The notes below the pieces were generated by a model that was given only the letters and a program-made list of their open reading frames with translations, was not told the origin of the DNA and ran no database searches. Shown piece by piece: positions 55,422 to 64,000 of a stretch of 64,000 bases of DNA. The position numbers and the translations under genes are program-made. Source of the DNA: Atherinomorus stipes (taxonomy: Eukaryota; Chordata; Actinopteri; Atheriniformes; Atherinidae); NCBI GenBank assembly GCA_023101725.1, contig JALJCO010000108.1:1-64000 (forward strand), given 5' to 3'. Numbering within the stretch: position 1 is the stretch's first letter; each line of letters begins with the position of its first letter.

Positions 55422-56526
55422 CACACAATTCCCGGGAATATCAGCGCTTAGAGATGAAAGCAAACGCATCACAGCAAGGTATGGAAATGCTCACCTCCCT
55501 CGATAACAAGTCTTTGCGTTCCATTTGAACTCGAAGTCGGAAATTCCCAGTTCCGAGTGGGAAGTTTCGACTGGAACGGTCCCTGAAGTCAGATTTCCCA
55601 CTCGGAAAGTCGGACAATCCTCACAGCTCCGAGTTCAGATTTAAAGATGGCCGCGCCCAGTGTTAGCAGTATAAGAAGCTCCTGTAATGTTACATTTATT
55701 TACACTTCTTACTAATATTTCTTGCATTAAATCAGTCATACACGTAGTTTTGGTTTATATAGATGTAGGGGGAAGCTGCTGTAGTATAATTCACATTCTT
55801 CGTGTGGTACAGAACTATAACGCCAGCTGTGCTAACAACGGCTAACAACAATAGCCTTAGCAAACGCGTTGTTTTGCTAGGCTGCTAACTGGTTTTCCGA
55901 GCAGCAAACTGGAACGCAAGTTGGTCGGGTGTGACATCACCCCCCCAGTTCCCAGTTCCGAGGTAAAAGGATTGCCACGTCCGTCTCCTTCTTCCTGTCC
56001 TCGTGTCTCCGCAGCGAGCTGGCCTCCGCAGAGGACACAAAGCAACAGTCGTCAGTATCCAAGATACGTCGGAGTCACCGACTGTAGTTTAAAGTCTTCA
56101 TGAAATAATGCTGCAGATAAATACCTTGAAAGGAGCTCACGCGGATCCTCCAGGTCTTGGTCTGGACTCTTTATTTAACAACAGTTTATTTCAGAGATGC
56201 TAACGGCTAATCTCTGCTCCGACTCGTCTCTCTCTCACACACACGGACCAACAAGAACAGAACGGCCCACTTTAACTACCGTCCAATCAGCGAGCTCAAC
56301 TCTGATGAGTCATAGCTCGCTGTTCTGAGGCGTTCAGGGACATTCTTTAAAAATCACGATCACTGAAACAACCCAGTTTTCATCTTAACTGAACTGATAT
56401 TATATCCAGGAGGCAAAACAGAACAACAGACACGGAGCGTTGGAGAAGGTTTGACAGCAGAAATGATCTCTAGAACCTTCAAGGATCACAACCTGGCTGG
56501 AAAACCTGGTCCAGTAGTGCTGGATA
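55422..56526. promoter_or_regulatory. Duplicated promoter-like module, copy 2, with insert
   Basis: Matches 37335-37990 nearly base for base on both sides of a 467-bp insertion (55517-55983), and lacks 18 bp present in copy 1 near CCTCCCCGACGAGG. The CCAAT motif, the AGCGAGCT/AGCTCGCT pair and the central 7-mer are kept, the latter as TGAGTCA (56306-56312), the other allowed form of the AP-1 site. It lies about 10 kb upstream of ZNF1 on that gene's strand, so it might hold its promoter and first non-coding exon (inference). No transcript evidence. Confidence 0.45.
55517..55983. mobile_element. Insertion present only in module copy 2
   Basis: Absent at the same point in copy 1 (AAGTCTTTG to TCTCCTTC). 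Its ends share TTCCCAGTTCCGAG (55543-55556) and CCCAGTTCCGAGG (55951-55963), which recur in direct and inverted form. The terminal repeats CGTTCCATTTGAACTCG / its distant complement CGAGGTAAAAGGATTGCCACG are weak. It is an element by presence/absence rather than by a clear structure. Confidence 0.65.
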
Positions 56527-58319
56527 CATACAGGGGGCTTAAACCTTTTAAAGGAGATTGTTTGCTTTTTGCTTTCAAATCATGCACAAACAATAAAAAA
56601 ACATCCCATAATCAACATTCACAATTTGTCTACTCTCCATTCCACATGTGAAAGCTACTAGGCTAAGCTCAAAAATCAGATGTCCCTTAAACAGCACACA
56701 GCCTTCAGCCTCCAGCTGCAGAAACTCTGAGAAAAACAAATGTGGGGGCAGAGAGAGCAGGAATACCACAGCCAGCTACTCTGGGCTGCGTGAGGGAGAA
56801 AAACTCACAAGATCATCCAGATTCTCACAACAATCTAAAGAAAACAGAAAGCTTTTTTTGTTTGTTTATTCTGACTAGCATCCAAATGATCAATAAATAC
56901 ACAAGAGCAGAAAAGAAAATAAGATATGGCTGAACAAAAAGTGTTGAAGCCAGAGCTTATTATAGCAAGCCTTTTTTCACAAAACACATCTTAAGCAAGA
57001 AACTCAGTTACAACATACACTTTCAAGTTTGTAAAGAAATAAAAAAAAACTTTCATCTCAAAAGAATAAATAAATACATAGGAAAGAGTTTCGTAGTGTA
57101 ATTAAAGCAATATTTAAAGCAAATTTAATTTGAGAATTCAATATTTTCATGGTTGATTTTTATATTCATGTAATACTTTAGTTTTAAACATGATATTAAA
57201 TAAAGACAGTGAGCTACATTTCTTTAGATAATTTTCAGAAGTATTCCATAAATTTACACCTGTAACAGAAACACATCCCTGCTTTACATTTGTTCTTATC
57301 TTGTCTTTTTTTTTTATAAACAGTCTTTTACCCTTGATTCACATCGACTGTCGGACTTCAAACTGCCGCTGAGTGCAGCAGGAAAGTGAATTGTTTTGTG
57401 CTTCAAACATGATTTGTGCTAATTTGAATTCAGTTAAATCGTAAAAATTAAGAGAATTTAAGAATTTCAATTAATAAAAATATTAGTTGGTTGCATGTAA
57501 TTTGAATGGGTTACAATTCTTACAGCTTCTTGCAGATCACAACCATACAACAGAATTCAGAGAGAAGGAGGGAGGGAAGCAAAAAAGCTTAAAATTATTG
57601 TTTAAATCAAAGACAACATTTATTGGAAAAAACTTAAGTTCACAACAAGTAATACTCTCAAGGTACCAGCTACTTACATGAACAACTTCATAAAAACTAC
57701 AATATCAATTAAAATTCATTCCATGTGCTTCAGTTCATTTGCTCTACGTTCTACCAGCGTGAAAACAAACAGACTTGTGGAAGTGAAATCCGTCTCAAAC
57801 CCCGCCTTTGGGCCTCTACTCGTGTGCAGTGATGCGTTGGAATGCAACTCTCTCAGGGAGGGGCTCAGTTTGAATACTGTTGTTTGCAAACAGAAACAGT
57901 GGGGGGGACTTCGGACTCTATCCTTAAGTGTTTTGAAGAACTTGTGCTATAATGTAGATGCTGCAGGCTGAAAGACTGGTACTTAAATAATAAAAAAATT
58001 TGCAATCGACCTTTTATTTATTTCTTCAATTTGCAACAATAACATTAACTTGTGTAATTGCAATAGTTCAGGAACTGCATTAAACATAACATACACTCCA
58101 TAGTCCTTAGAATATCAGCAAAGTTTCATACCTCATAAAATCGCAATATAGACGTTTTGATAGCGTATAAGGGCCTAAATTTTCACAGAACCATTTCATA
58201 AACTTTTACATACACCATGGACATCCTGTATTTCTACCCTGTACACAACACATTCATTGTATTGCAGCAAAATCCTGAAACTGTGCCGTTTCTACTTTGC
58301 GTGCACATGCATGTGTTTG
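56527..58319. other. No gene recognised
   Basis: A/T-rich DNA without supported ORFs. 57725-57915 is less A/T-rich but has no motif. Confidence 0.5.
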
Positions 58320-58392
58320 AGGCTACTTAAAAAATTTACCACAAACTATAGAGGGAAATGGTTTTGCTCCTTTTTGAATACTCAAGTGATAT
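58320..58392 (-). pseudogene. Zinc-finger gene 3' remnant
   Basis: The minus strand reads HLSIQKGAKPFPS then VCGKFF, matching the out-of-frame 3' tail of ZNF1 ([19 protein letters not shown]) at 43.86-43.92 kb. It is the distal end of the ZNF2 finger array, displaced about 2 kb from the body by insertions. Confidence 0.6.
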
Positions 58393-58398
58393 TTTGTT

Positions 58399-58978
58399 AT
58401 ATTTATTAGGGATGCACCGAAATGAAAGTCCTTGACCGAAACCGAAAACAAAAAATGAGCAAACCAAGGCCGAAAACCAAAACACCGAAAGAAATTATGT
58501 CAATTATTAGAGCCGTAGAATTTTTGGCTACAATGTGCACTAACCTCACTAAAATCAAGGCATTGCAATAAATCAAATACAAAAGTATCAAAATATTTAA
58601 TTTATCACAGACATTGTCGAATTTCCCTTTCTGGGATAAATAAAGTATTTTTCATTTCATTTTTCATTACAGCAATGCACAATATGTACATTGTATAATG
58701 CCTTTTGATTTTTTTCTCTGTAGTACTACAACAAATACTAACATCTAGGCTGTTAACTGACTGAAGCTGAAATACTGTGAAATTAAATATATTTTCACAT
58801 AAAAAAGCAAAGTGCAGAAGTCACGTGCTGGATGCCCTGTTTGCTGCATCATCACAAGTTTCGGCCGTGTTGTTTTGGTGATTTATGCGTTTTGGCCAAA
58901 AAACGAAAATGCACTTTTGGGTCATTTTTAGCCAAAAACTTTTGGTGGCCGAATTTTCGGTGCATCCCTAATATTTAT
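58399..58978. mobile_element. hAT-type element, perfect 8-bp TSD
   Basis: TAGGGATGCACCGAAA (from 58407) and TTTTCGGTGCATCCCTA (to 58970) are inverted repeats. ATATTTAT duplicates exactly on both sides (58399-58406, 58971-58978). The 564-bp element has no transposase. A retroposon tail with TTTCCCTTTCTGGG, AATAAAGTATTTTTC and ATTTCATTTTTC units (58614-58668) is inserted inside. It lies in the former 3' array of ZNF2. Confidence 0.93.
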
Positions 58979-59106
58979 TTATTTTTAGTAAGTATATAAC
59001 ATTTTTTCTGTGATGTGCCGCACCACAGTGACATACAATTTATCAACTAAACAGAACAAAATAAAATGCATTATCCAACCGAGTGTGACAAATCAAAACA
59101 CAACAT

Positions 59107-59231
<125 letters not shown>

Positions 59232-59384
59232 TAAACACCCTGAAATCCCCCTGCTACTCCCCCGTCTGCCTCTAGAATAAATAAAAAGGGAAAAAAGTAG
59301 ATTTTCATAACAAAAAACAAAATAAGTACAAAATTAAGTTCCTAAAAAAAACCTGACATTTATATTTTCAACAACCTCAAAAGA

Positions 59385-59432
59385 TCCTTTTAGCTAATCT
59401 CATCTCTAGATCTTTGCTAAGTCTTTTTCACA
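59385..59432 (-). pseudogene. Zinc-finger remnant (finger-11-like)
   Basis: The minus strand has GCAAAGATCTAGAGATGAG followed by ATTAGCTAAAAGG, a decayed copy of the finger-11 sequence (ACAAAGATTTAGAGATAAG, ATTAGC) of ZNF1 and ZNF2. It abuts the BED-containing insertion, whose other side carries the finger that preceded it. Confidence 0.65.
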
Positions 59433-59755
59433 TATGACCAAAATCCCATATCACAATATAACTCATTTTATAATCACAATAAATATATAATTTTCAATAA
59501 TTTAATATATAATTTGTATTGAAATTGCAAAAGGAAATGCAGTTTCAAATCATACACTGAACAAATAAATGTAAAAGATAATTATTCCTTTAATTTCATT
59601 CTTTCTAATCAGGATGTGTTGGTCATTTTAATATCCAACAGTATCCTAAAATAGGTACTTCACTGCAGTATCCATTTGTCATGATGCACCATGTGCACAA
59701 ACACGTGGGGCCACGTGCATGCATGGACGTGCAGCACATCTTGACCTAAACAAAC

Positions 59756-59959
59756 ATGGTGGGACAAAGTGACAGAGACGCGTTTCAGACCAGAATAATT
59801 AGTTCTCAACAAGATGACCATCCAACCCAAACTGAGGAGCGTGTAGTTAAAAGAGGGACAACTTCGGTCACATGGATGTGGTTTGGAAAAAGACAGATCC
59901 GGTCATGGACCAGAAAACAAAGCATATGCCGGCACTTAGGGACGTCTCTCGGCACCTGA
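59756..59959 (+). pseudogene. hAT/ZBED-like N-terminal fragment, plus-strand copy
   Basis: Reads QDDHPTQTEERVVKRGTTS then VTWMWFGKRQ, the start of a BED-type zinc finger as in ZBED/hAT proteins (aromatic W..F preceding the Cys pair), but no Cys-Cys/His-His set follows. Shares the arrangement (NM.G, QND/QDD.PTQTE, K.GT.SV.WMWFG) with the opposite-strand copy. Confidence 0.6.
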
Positions 59960-60145
59960 AGTAGCGTGTAAACAACTGTTGTCGGTCTTTCCATATCCAA
60001 ACCACATCCACGCGACAGATGATGTCCCCTTTTTCGGTACAAGCCTCTCAGTTTGGGTTGGCTGGTCATTTTGGTTGAGGATTAGTCCAATTACCCTTCT
60101 CTGAAATGGTCTGCCACCGTCTCCCTCCATGTTTGTTTGCAGCAT
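59936..60145 (-). pseudogene. hAT/ZBED-like N-terminal fragment, minus-strand copy
   Basis: Reads MLQTNMEGDGGRPFQRR, then QNDQPTQTERLVPKKGTSS and VAWMWFGYGKTD. This is the better-preserved of two inverted copies of a BED-type N-terminus. The Cys/His ligands and everything downstream are missing. Two facing copies form a foldback arrangement. Confidence 0.6.
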
Positions 60146-60306
60146 GCGTCTACATGTGGCACATCTTGATTAAACACTTCAATCAAGATGCGCCACATCC
60201 ATCTTGTATCATTTATGCCTATCGCGGCATAAACAATAGAGCTTCATATAAAACAATAGAGATTTTCTTAATTCCAGACGATATCTGTTGTTGTATCACC
60301 CAGCTC

Positions 60307-60429
60307 TACTCACAACTGCAGGGGTTCTTTCCCATGTGGACTCTCATGTTTGTTGAAGCTAGTCTTATGGCTATATCTTTGACCACATTCATTCATCACA
60401 GCTGTATGGTTTCTCTCCTGTGTGGATTT
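60307..60429 (-). pseudogene. ZNF2 fingers 11-12, out of frame
   Basis: Downstream of the ZNF2 stop, other frames give [20 protein letters not shown] plus EKPYSCDE and a stop, then after a 4-bp insertion (GAATGAATG) CGQRYSHKTSFNKH and GKEPL. Two more fingers of the ancestral array survive here as frameshifted sequence before the hAT insertion at 60306. Confidence 0.75.
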
Positions 60430-61908
60430 TTAAGTGTTGTTTTGAGCTAATCTTATCTCTAAATCTTTGCCCACATAATAATCACAACTGTAGGGGCTCT
60501 CTCCTGTATGGATTCTCATGTGTTTGTTGAAGCTAGTCTGATGACTATATCTTTGTCCACATTCATCACAGCTGTATGGTTTCTCTCCTGTGTGGATTCT
60601 TAAGTGTTTGTTCAAGTTTGACTTTTGAGTAAATGTTTGTCCACATTCATCACATCTGAATGGTTTCTCTCCCGTGTGAATTCTAATGTGTTCTTTTAAG
60701 GTTGTCTTTCTACGAAATCTTTGTTGACATTCATCACAACTGAATGGTTTCTCTCCTGTGTGGATTCTCATGTGTACTTTTAAATTTGTCTTTCCACAAA
60801 ATGTTTGTTGACATTCATCACAGCTGTATGGTTTCTCTCCTGTGTGGATTCTTAAGTGTTTCTTCAAGCTTGACTGTTGAGTAAATGCTTGTCCACATTC
60901 ATCACATCTGAATGGTTTCTGCCCTGTGTGAATTCTTGTGTGTCCATTTAAGTGTGTCTTATTAATAAAGCTTTGTCCACATTCATCACAACGGAATGGT
61001 CTCTCTCCTGTGTGTATTCTTATGTGTTCTTTCAAGCTTGACTGTATAGTAAACGTTTGTCCACATTCATGACAACTGAATGGTCTCTCTCCTGTGTGGA
61101 TTCGTGTATGTTGGTTTAAGGTCAATAGTCTGGTAAATGTTTTTCCACATTCATCACAGCTGAATGGTTTCTCTCCTGTGTGAATTCTCATATGTCGGTT
61201 GAGGCCCGCCTTTTGACTAAATCTATGTCCGCATTCATCACAGCTGTATGGCTTCTCGCCTGTGTGGACTCTCACATGCAGTTTTAAGTTTGTCTTTCTA
61301 TGAAATGTTTGTCCACACTCATCACAGCTGAATTGTTTCTCTCTTGTGTGAATTCCTATTTGTCTAACATTTTTCTCATGATAAATTTTACTACTAGCAT
61401 CACAACTATCTGTGTGACTACTTTTGAATAAATTTATATTTTTCTTTACTTTGAAACATTTCTTACTATTCAAACAGCTCGAAGAGCTTTGTGTCATACC
61501 TCTCGGGAGAGGTTGTCGGTAGTGAAACTCTTCACCACCTTCAGAGCAGCCGAGGGTGTTTTCTGCATTGTGAAACTCCACATCACTGTTAACACCTGAC
61601 CAATGTGCCTCATTGTCATTACAGCCTTTACCAGCGTCTTCCATTTCAGAATCTAAAAATGATATTTGCTTTATCTCAGAAGAGCCTGAAGCTTTCCAAT
61701 CTCTACTGTGTTGAAAATAAGTGTTTGGGTCTGGATTACTGGTAAGTTCTGGTCCTCCACAGACCTCTTCTTCACATTCTTCTTTAATCTGTTCAGCTGG
61801 GTTGTTGGTTGGAGCCTCTACCTCTGCTTTAACTTCAGTTTGGGTTTGATGAAGGTGGGATGAATACAAAGAAGGACTACATTCTTTTTCTTCATCCTCA
61901 GTCTTCAA
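60430..61908 (-). CDS. C2H2 zinc-finger protein ZNF2, 10 fingers, 5' frameshift
   Basis: Open for 492 codons on the minus strand. It is a paralogue of ZNF1: the acidic leader is closely similar ([51 protein letters not shown]). Ten CX2CX12HX3H fingers run from residue 193 to 467 at 28-residue spacing with HTGEKP/HTGERP/HTGQKP linkers. Recognition residues -1,2,3,6 are wholly different from ZNF1 (HKNL-type first finger onward), so a different DNA target is expected. The open frame has no ATG at its start (first codon TTG); the first in-frame ATG is at 61642-61644 (EMEDAGK), still upstream of all fingers. The ATG equivalent to ZNF1's start (61982-61984) is separated by a 1-bp insertion (CCTCTTGAAG against CCTGTGAAG) leading to TGA. 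The C-terminus ([14 protein letters not shown]) is finger 11 out of frame, as in ZNF1. Shortened gene or pseudogene. Confidence 0.75.
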   Translation of the reverse strand: MKTEDEEKECSPSLYSSHLHQTQTEVKAEVEAPTNNPAEQIKEECEEEVCGGPELTSNPDPNTYFQHSRDWKASGSSEIKQISFLDSEMEDAGKGCNDNEAHWSGVNSDVEFHNAENTLGCSEGGEEFHYRQPLPRGMTQSSSSCLNSKKCFKVKKNINLFKSSHTDSCDASSKIYHEKNVRQIGIHTREKQFSCDECGQTFHRKTNLKLHVRVHTGEKPYSCDECGHRFSQKAGLNRHMRIHTGEKPFSCDECGKTFTRLLTLNQHTRIHTGERPFSCHECGQTFTIQSSLKEHIRIHTGERPFRCDECGQSFINKTHLNGHTRIHTGQKPFRCDECGQAFTQQSSLKKHLRIHTGEKPYSCDECQQTFCGKTNLKVHMRIHTGEKPFSCDECQQRFRRKTTLKEHIRIHTGEKPFRCDECGQTFTQKSNLNKHLRIHTGEKPYSCDECGQRYSHQTSFNKHMRIHTGESPYSCDYYVGKDLEIRLAQNNT

Positions 61909-61955
61909 GAGGAGCCATCATCATTGGTAAACTGGTGACACTCTCCACCAGACCA

Positions 61956-62095
61956 TCAACTTTTCTCCATCCTGATTGGGCCATAGTTCCTCTGTTCCTC
62001 TTTTATGAGGTGGGTCTCGAGGTCCTGCTTGTCCAGACTGCGTTTACAGAGGTCCTCTGTAATCACCAACAGCTGCTGCACATATGCAGGGAACA
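61956..62095 (-). other. ZNF2 leader-exon sequence
   Basis: After the acceptor TTTTTTCATTTCAG (to 62096) the minus strand reads FPAYVQQLLVITEDLCK then RSLDKQDLETHLIKEEQRN and soon a stop. Compared with ZNF1 one base is missing in GAGGAACAGAGGAAC, so EELWP is lost. Its own ATG (61982-61984) opens MAQSGWRKVDGLVESV, matching ZNF1's [17 protein letters not shown], for 28 codons. Confidence 0.6.
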
Positions 62096-62501
62096 CTGAA
62101 ATGAAAAAAGAAAGATAAAACTGGATTTTGAGATCATGTAGCAAAAATATTCCCACCTCACCCCCTCAGAGCCTCTTCAAAGGCGCACCTTGAAAATGTC
62201 TGCATGCACGATACCTCAGTCAACAAAAAGAGCAGAGTTGTATTAAATATCAAGTAATGTTGCAGAGAGGCCTTGTAAAGAAGAAAATTTCGTTACAACC
62301 TCAACTTTTCCAATGATCAGTAAAAGAATACAGCTGGTATAAAAGACAAAGTCAGCACTATTACTTTTTTCCAGAAGAAGCCTGAAATAATCTTAAGAGT
62401 AAGCAAGCAGCTTTCAGTCCTTGTCTGTTCATGTAAAATTATAAATGCATAAACACTTATGAGTCATCAGGTTTTTGTTTACATCACATAGCATGTCAGG
62501 G
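62096..62501. other. Intronic sequence upstream of ZNF2, paralogous to ZNF1
   Basis: Shares CAACTTTTCCAATGATCAG, AGAATACAGCTGGTA and ATCACATAGCAT with 45.77-45.84 kb. Similarity ends at the hAT-like terminus at 62502. Confidence 0.55.
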
Positions 62502-64000
62502 TAGGGCTGAACGATTTCAGGAAAAAAAATCTAATTGCGATTTTTCTGGGCGATACTTCGATTAGATTCACGGTTTTCTTCAAATCAAGGTTCAGTACAA
62601 TATTTACAATGTACAATAACATCTATGAACATGACAGAAAACTCCATTATATCATCAAAACATTAAAAGCTATTACTCTTAATCAAGGATGACATTTAAA
62701 GGTGAGATTTAGCTCACTTTTAAATGCAGATATTAAAATAAACAAATGCATGTACATTCACTGGAACTCCGGGTTTTTCCAGATTCCTGCAGTCCTCCTC
62801 CCTCTACCACAGTTAACCACATTTACTGGCTTTTTCAAATCAAGTAATCTGCATGTTGCTTTATTTACTTGAATATCCAGTGTTTAAAAGACGTCACTGT
62901 GCTATTTTTAATATTTTAACTGTTTCTCACCATAATGCACTGAGAAGTAACCAAATAAGAATTCGGTATACTTTCCTTTTACAGTTATGGTATGGAGGTT
63001 ACGTTACTGAAACAAACAAACCAGGGAATTTATCATGGATTCATATGTGCATTGAAATCTAATTAAGTTGTAAAATAAATCTTAACAAATATCAGGTTTT
63101 ACATTTGACTTCATTTTTATGTCATTCTGTCTCCTGGACTTGAGGTGAAGACAACGCTCCTACATCAGAAATGATCAGGTGGTTTTACCCTGATTGTTTT
63201 TAATAAAGGGGCATATCTGAGGTTTGGACGCACATTTTTGGCCAAAACAGTGTTCCGTACTCATCCTTTCATGTCCGCTTGACAAGCAGCAGCAACAACT
63301 TTCCTCCCGTTTCTGGACTTCTGGTTTAACTGTGATGCTTAACCAATGTCCCAGATAACGAGGACAGAGTTTCTGTGTGCTGCACCCGGTCACGTAACGA
63401 GTCCAGCTGATTATACATCTCCTTTTACTGAGATCCGGCGGATCCTTACTTTACTTGCCCGCATCGCGCTCGTGTCCACAGCACAAAGCCCAAAACTTTA
63501 TAGGTTAAGAGAAAACTGGTTGGAATTCAGTAGCACTTTTATTCCCATTAAAATGATTTGATCTGATTCTACAGATCAGACGCATTTTTCACTAGACTGT
63601 CTGATCAGCTGATCGCTGCTGGCGACTTAACTGCTGAGTCATGAAATCTGACGGTGCAGACGGTTCAAGATTATATTTTACTGAACATAAAATTCCCTCA
63701 TTGGACGGAGCGGATGAACAAACACCAGGAGGCTCCTGCAGCAGAGGTCTGCAGCCTCTCTACAACAACAGAACCGAACGTTAGAAGCTGGATGAGGTTC
63801 TGAAGCTGCATCCCAGCCCTGATGCTGATTGGTTAAAGCTGACATGTCCATGACTAACATTCCGCTTCTGATTGGTGAGCTTAGTTGGCTGGTGCAGAGA
63901 AACGTGTGTACGAATGATGACAGAGCAGATCCTGGGTCAGTCAGGAGCGCTGGAAAAACCGTGGCTTTGGCATCACATGATCTGAAATCGCAGTTTCGAT
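62502..64000. mobile_element. hAT-type element, left end, running off the window
   Basis: TAGGGCTGAACGATTTCAGG at 62502, then AATCTAATTGCGATTTTTC, is the usual left end of a large fish hAT-type family. The last bases of the window, CTGAAATCGCAGTTTCGAT, look like the subterminal region of the matching right end (AATCGCAGTTTCG). If so the element is slightly over 1.5 kb. No transposase ORF is readable in 62.6-64.0 kb; the small frames there show no BED or hAT motif. The second end lies outside the window. Confidence 0.55.

Larger units (their letters stand above)
59432..60306. mobile_element. hAT-type element with two head-to-head BED-like fragments, inserted in the ZNF2 array
   Basis: The right end TATCACCCAGCTCTA (to 60306) has the hAT form TAGAGCTGGGTGATA. 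The left side has ATATGACCAAAATCCCATAT and ATCACAATATAACTC, subterminal motifs usual in such elements, but lacks a clean terminus. Zinc-finger sequence lies on both flanks, proving insertion there. Inside, two related N-terminal transposase pieces face each other (see next entries). The complete catalytic and dimerisation regions are absent. Confidence 0.65.

Overview
The window looks like nuclear DNA of a ray-finned (teleost) fish. The evidence is the mix of Tc1/mariner, hAT and PIF/Harbinger-type elements, L2/Rex- and L1-like retroposon tails, TTAA-flanked inverted-repeat elements, long microsatellites, and two C2H2 zinc-finger genes with the fish-type acidic leader exon (DVQQLL...LDKQD...EELWPSQ). 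There is no operon organisation, rRNA gene, intact tRNA gene or CRISPR array. This is a transposon-dense intergenic region around a small zinc-finger cluster.

Layout. 0-37 kb holds no recognisable host gene. It is a mosaic of inserted elements, many with readable target-site duplications (TSDs): hAT-type (8-bp TSD) at 7.4, 8.0 and 17.9 kb; Harbinger-like (TAA/TTA TSD) at 4.2, 13.2, 15.2 and 30.3 kb; TTAA-flanked elements at 13.6, 13.9, 19.1, 25.7, 33.7 and 35.8 kb; Tc1 relics at 20.2 and 27.2 kb; and LINE 3' ends at 1.9, 9.7 and 28.1 kb. 37.3-42.3 kb has copy 1 of a duplicated promoter-like module, a broken reverse-transcriptase LINE, a Tc1 element split by an hAT insertion, and L1- and L2-like fragments. 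43.9-45.6 kb (minus strand) is zinc-finger gene ZNF1 (10 fingers). 47-55 kb holds a Harbinger relic with transposase remains, hAT elements, and a Tc1 element with a nested insertion and a 31-bp minisatellite. 55.4-56.5 kb is copy 2 of the promoter-like module. 58.3-62.1 kb (minus strand) is ZNF2 (10 fingers in one open frame), whose 3' finger array is broken by transposons. From 62.5 kb to the end appears to be one hAT-like element running out of the window.

How the parts relate. ZNF1 and ZNF2 are tandem paralogues about 16.5 kb apart. The two promoter-like modules are about 18 kb apart, and copy 2 lies upstream of ZNF1 on the minus strand, so a [module - ZNF] unit may be repeated here (inference). 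The paralogues share two lesions: a frame offset between the leader exon and the finger ORF, and a 2-bp insertion that ends both proteins inside finger 11. ZNF2 additionally has a 1-bp insertion near its start and three insertions in its 3' finger array. ZNF1 is the better candidate for a working gene. No upstream leader exon was found for either gene inside the window.

All coordinates and TSDs were read by eye. Superfamily names rest on terminal motifs, TSD length and transposase fragments, not on database searches.
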